Source: Branchiostoma belcheri (Eukaryota > Chordata > Leptocardii > Amphioxiformes > Branchiostomatidae). Taken from it: 64,000 nucleotides of DNA. The notes below the pieces were generated by a model, which saw only the letters and a program-made list of their open reading frames with translations, was not told the DNA's origin and searched no databases. Shown here piece after piece: positions 60,840 to 64,000 of the stretch; the first letter of the stretch is position 1; each line of letters opens with the position of its first letter. Location of the stretch: the NCBI RefSeq assembly GCF_001625305.1, contig NW_017802514.1, positions 375,327 to 439,326 on the forward strand, in the 5' to 3' direction. A program made the translations under genes and the position numbers.

Positions 60840-63800
60840 CTGATGGGAGAAGAGCAGTATTAAATCTTCACTTCAAAAGTAGGGCACTGTTATCATCAAC
60901 ATGAATCTTTACATTTGTCGATGAGGACAACAATAAGTAAAACACTGACAAAAACAATTTGAGATCTTTAGAAGATGGAAACATATGGTCAGTGGTTCTA
61001 TGCAGACATGGACGTCGACGTAATTCTGTGCAAATCAAATGGATTCAAAATTTACAATAAATTATCATTACTGGTACTAGTAATCAAGAAGATGAAACAG
61101 GAAAGACAATTAATGCTGTTCACCAGAGTTGGAAAGGGTTGAAACATAGCAGAAGTGAGGTAAAACTTTAAAGCCTATGAAAAGCATAATGCTTTAATAA
61201 TTCATTTTCTCACAGAAAGAAACATAGCCACACACTAACCTGTAGCGGAGTGAAGGCTACACTGGAAGCTGTTCCTGACACCTGCCCTCGAACAGTTGAT
61301 CTCCCACCATAGCTAATCTTTCCTGCGTATGTTGTTCTTCCACCATATACCTGCTGCTTTTGTAGGTTTTTCTGAGGTAAAATAGAAGACATGAAATCAT
61401 TCACACATCAAATAGTTTTTTCTGCAATTTCCCCACAAAAGATATCAACAAGTAGTTTTTTAAATCTAATGAATTGTGAAAATATGAAAACTGTGTAATT
61501 ATGCTACATGAAAGTATAGTCTACTACAGATTTGTAAGCAGTTGGCCAAGTAAAAGCTAAGTTGAGATATTTCTGTCTTAGTACTCTTACCTGTAGTGTC
61601 TTGGAGATCTTGACTTGTGTCTTGTTGTCCACCTGTGGCCCACGGACTCTGCCTGTTCCTCCTTTTCCAACCATGCCTAACGAGAAACCCAGGTCATCCT
61701 GGTATGCATCCTCTTCAATCTGGGAGACGAAAAGTAACAAAAAAAAAATAGGTTACAACAAGGGAGTCACAAATACAATGAAACTGCTGATTGTGCAAGA
61801 TGTGAACACTTAATCTACCTGAAATACAAAGTGCAAGGTCACTAAAACATTGAGTTGGACTATCACCATGAGAGAAATAGAGCTGACACCACATTTTACC
61901 TCTGCAAACTGCATTCTATTGGCCTGTTTTCTAAACTCCGTCATCCCCAGCCTCTCCTTCATCTTCCTGTACCGCCGCCCTCCCCGTTTCTTCCTCCCCG
62001 GGTCGATGGGCGCGGGTAGCGGCTTCTCGTGTTTGACGGGAGGAGGCTCCTGCCACTTGTCCAGCTTCTTCTGGATCTCGTCCTTCAGGTTGCTTCCCAC
62101 CACGCCGCTGGCCGACTCGTGGAAACTGTCCACCCTCGCCGCCAGGGTGCACTTGGCTGATACCAGACGGGCGGCCTTTTTTCTTAGATCCTAGAACAAC
62201 ACATGGAATACCACTTCTTGTCAGAAAAAGAGAGAAGGAGTGAGGGACAGAGAAAGATAGGATATAATCTAGTGCATTGATATTTTCTACTACAAGTTCT
62301 GGACTTGCTTGCATTTTTGTGAAATACTATCTTTTTTCCAGTTAACAGTTGATACAGCGTTGGGTGTAATATAACTAGCTGCTGCATGCCTGCAAGGCTT
62401 GTGTATTACGCCGAAGGATGGTTATACCAACTATACAGACACAGAACAGTTTCTCTTTAAAAAGTGACTACTTTCACAGACTTACACTTTAGCAAAATAG
62501 TTGTGACACAAACAACAAATACCAGAACAAGTACTTACCGCAGGCATATTCTGCACCTGTTCACTGTAGTAGATGAAGCCTGTGTGGGGCATGATTGCCG
62601 TAGAGGAGAAGCCGGCTAGTGTTCTCTTCTGGGCCCCGAGAACCAGAACGTTACAGGACGGCATCTTGGAGAGAGCAGTCAGGCCTCCAGCCACACCTAA
62701 CCAAGAGTGCCACATGTTTTGGTGAATTCTCTGTATCAGTCATGTTACAGAATGCAGATGATCTTCTTATTAAACAAAATAGTAAAGCCTCCACCTCCTG
62801 TCTGCTGCCTAATGCCTCCCCGTCTAGAATTGCATACTAGTATTTCGGTACTAAAGGTGCAAAGGTGCACATGAGAAAAAAATACTTGCATAAAAAAGGT
62901 TACTTGTACTGGAGCAGACTGCTAAAAAATTAAGTGCACAGCACCATATTTAAGTGCACCAACTTACACACGAAGAGGTAATTTTAACCCTATAATGAAT
63001 TCCACAAATTTTGATTTTTTAACACCCACCCATGAGTTTTGCTGCTGTGGATGCTCCCACAATGATGGACAGGTTTGGAGCAATGAAGGACATTCTGGAC
63101 TCCACATATTCATAGATCTTCAGCTTGGCTGCATTCAGGTCCACAGCCATGTCACAGGCTTCGTTGATGTCAGTCAGATCATCAGCTGACAGGATGGACC
63201 TGGGGGGGAAAAAGGATCCAGTCACTTTAAGGGATGGTAGAATAATAAGACTCATATATGTAATAGTGACCATTGAAGGTAACAATGAAAATTACCTACA
63301 CCAGACAAATTTTACCGGCACCACAAAGACTTTGAGAAGTATGGATCATACTAAAGCTCTTTAGAAACTACATGTATTGCCATAATTTCTTCTATACTAG
63401 TAGGTGGTAACAGTGAATGCAGCAAATAAAAATCCACACACACCTACATTTGTATATAAACACAGTACATGGTGTTGCAGGTAAGGTGCAGATAGACATC
63501 AGAAATACCTGCACAGTCCAAGTTTTACCCACACTAAGTTAGTGCAGGTAAAATTGATGTGATGCTATGATGCTGATGATTACATCTGTGGGTCACTGAA
63601 CTGTTGCATGCTACTGCATGTGTACAGCTGTGATTTTATTTAAAACCTACCCTTGAGTGGTGGAGGCCGTGACACTAACCACCATGATTGTGGCATTAGT
63701 CAGGATGGTTGGGAGGACCTCATTGTTCTTTGTCTTTTCCAGATCATTGCCAATCTCCTGTTCAACAGAAAGCAAAACATTAATCGTTAACAGTTCCATG

Positions 63801-64000
63801 TAATAGTAAGTCTAGCAAACTTTGGAAGATCTATGTACAAAAATACATGTACATCATTTGGACCACAGGTGTTTATCTTAAGAAAAGATGAGATAAGAAG
63901 ACAAAGTTGTGTACTCACCCTGACTGTCCTGATGTAGTCTAGAGCCATGGGAACAAGGGACTCCAGCTCAGGAAACCGTTTAGAGTAGATGTCACGGACA
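60723..64000 (-). CDS. PRPF31: Pre-mRNA-processing factor 31, 3' part of gene (partial)
   Basis: PRPF31 binds 15.5K-bound U4 snRNA and bridges U4/U6 to U5 in the tri-snRNP, in the nucleus. Eight exons: 63919-64000, 63651-63757, 63030-63199, 62539-62696, 61900-62190, 61591-61719, 61240-61371, 60723-60839. All have GT-AG borders and matching phases. The 394 residues present include the NOSIC part ([20 protein letters not shown]), the Nop domain ([77 protein letters not shown]), the nuclear-localisation [18 protein letters not shown], and the C-terminal [14 protein letters not shown] and [20 protein letters not shown]. The human protein has 499 residues, so about 105 are missing to the right of the window. 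No frameshift or lost key residue was seen. Confidence 0.97.
61240..61371 (-). CDS. PRPF31: PRPF31 exon with an expanded YGG repeat
   Basis: Acceptor ttacctcag|AAA, donor CTACAG|gttagt, 132 bp, phase 0. [19 protein letters not shown] is longer than the single YGGKST segment of vertebrate PRPF31. It ends with the conserved [13 protein letters not shown]. Confidence 0.94.
61591..61719 (-). CDS. PRPF31: PRPF31 exon
   Basis: Acceptor cgtctcccag|ATT, donor CTACAG|gtaaga, 129 bp, phase 0. It encodes [20 protein letters not shown] and continues to KISKTLQ. Confidence 0.95.
61900..62190 (-). CDS. PRPF31: PRPF31 exon with nuclear localisation signal
   Basis: Acceptor gttgttctag|GAT, donor GCAGAG|gtaaaa, 291 bp, phase 0. 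It encodes [40 protein letters not shown] and the basic [16 protein letters not shown]. Confidence 0.96.
62539..62696 (-). CDS. PRPF31: PRPF31 exon, Nop domain
   Basis: Acceptor tcttggttag|GT, donor CCTGCG|gtaagt, 158 bp, phase 1 to 0. It encodes [20 protein letters not shown], then [20 protein letters not shown] and [12 protein letters not shown], the RNA/15.5K-contacting core. Confidence 0.95.
62840..62975. repeat. TGCAC-rich repeat fragment in a PRPF31 intron
   Basis: AAAGGTGCACATGAG, TTAAGTGCACAGC and TTAAGTGCACCAAC resemble the TGCAC words of the element at 42571-42893. Probably a shorter or decayed relative; ends not defined. Confidence 0.3.
63030..63199 (-). CDS. PRPF31: PRPF31 exon, start of the Nop domain
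   Basis: Acceptor tccccccag|G, donor CATGG|gtgggt, 170 bp, phase 2 to 1. It encodes [20 protein letters not shown] and [20 protein letters not shown], ending TAAKLM. Confidence 0.95.
63200..63650 (-). other. PRPF31 intron without recognisable content
   Basis: A 451-bp intron between two PRPF31 exons. I see nothing in it beyond splice signals. The other PRPF31 introns (60840-61239, 61372-61590, 61720-61899, 62191-62538, 63758-63918) are likewise plain. Confidence 0.8.
63651..63757 (-). CDS. PRPF31: PRPF31 exon
   Basis: Acceptor ttgaacag|GAG, donor CAAGG|gtaggt, 107 bp, phase 0 to 2. It encodes [20 protein letters not shown], then [15 protein letters not shown], highly conserved in the family. 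Confidence 0.95.
63919..64000 (-). CDS. PRPF31: PRPF31 exon (cut by right edge)
   Basis: [20 protein letters not shown] followed by DYIRTVR, donor GTCAGG|gtgagt, phase 0 at its end. The exon continues beyond the window. Confidence 0.95.

Noticed and set aside
1..64000. Search for CRISPR arrays, bacterial operons or viral genes
   Set aside because: No regularly spaced repeats, no ribosome-binding sites with packed genes, and no recognisable viral protein.

Overview
The window reads as nuclear DNA of an animal: AT-leaning, GT-AG introns from about 100 bp to more than 20 kb, no operons, and many small inverted-repeat elements. A cephalochordate (Branchiostoma-like) fits best, because the proteins are close to vertebrate ones while three genes that are multi-copy or scattered in vertebrates sit here as single neighbours. 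That assignment is an inference; another invertebrate deuterostome is not excluded.

Three protein-coding genes are supported, all on the minus strand. (1) Right edge, 60723 to beyond 64000: PRPF31, the U4/U6 snRNP splicing factor, eight exons covering roughly the last four fifths of the protein. (2) 24896-58173: one gene of the TCF20/RAI1 chromatin-factor family, rebuilt here as ten exons and 2,240 codons. Its first two exons encode a SAM domain. Exons 1-4 (57265-58173) are separated from the rest by a 23.2-kb intron. A 4.9-kb exon carries the low-complexity body and the first part of a C-terminal extended PHD finger, which is finished by two short exons of 94 and 50 bp. A 58-bp exon and a last exon with an acidic tail follow. 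All splice phases agree and the summed coding length is divisible by three. (3) Left part, 6640-16469: the 5' end of a non-muscle myosin II heavy chain (MYH9/10/14 type), three coding exons of 342, 157 and 28 bp; the rest lies beyond the left edge.

Spaces between: 1-6639 should be myosin intron; 16470-24895 is the myosin promoter region (CG-rich, about 15560-17310), intergenic DNA and the 3' UTR of the TCF20/RAI1-like gene; 34023-57264 is the giant intron with several repeat elements and no gene I can support; 58174-60722 holds the TCF20/RAI1-like promoter and the PRPF31 3' flank.

The genes do not form a functional unit. Their adjacency is the interesting part: human MYH9 and TCF20 are both on 22q, MYH10 and RAI1 both on 17p, and MYH14 and PRPF31 both on 19q13, so the window looks like the unduplicated ancestor of those paired regions. 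Several short inverted-repeat elements (about 950, 218, 167 and 81 bp) and a family whose ends resemble GTTCGAAATACC account for much of the non-coding structure.
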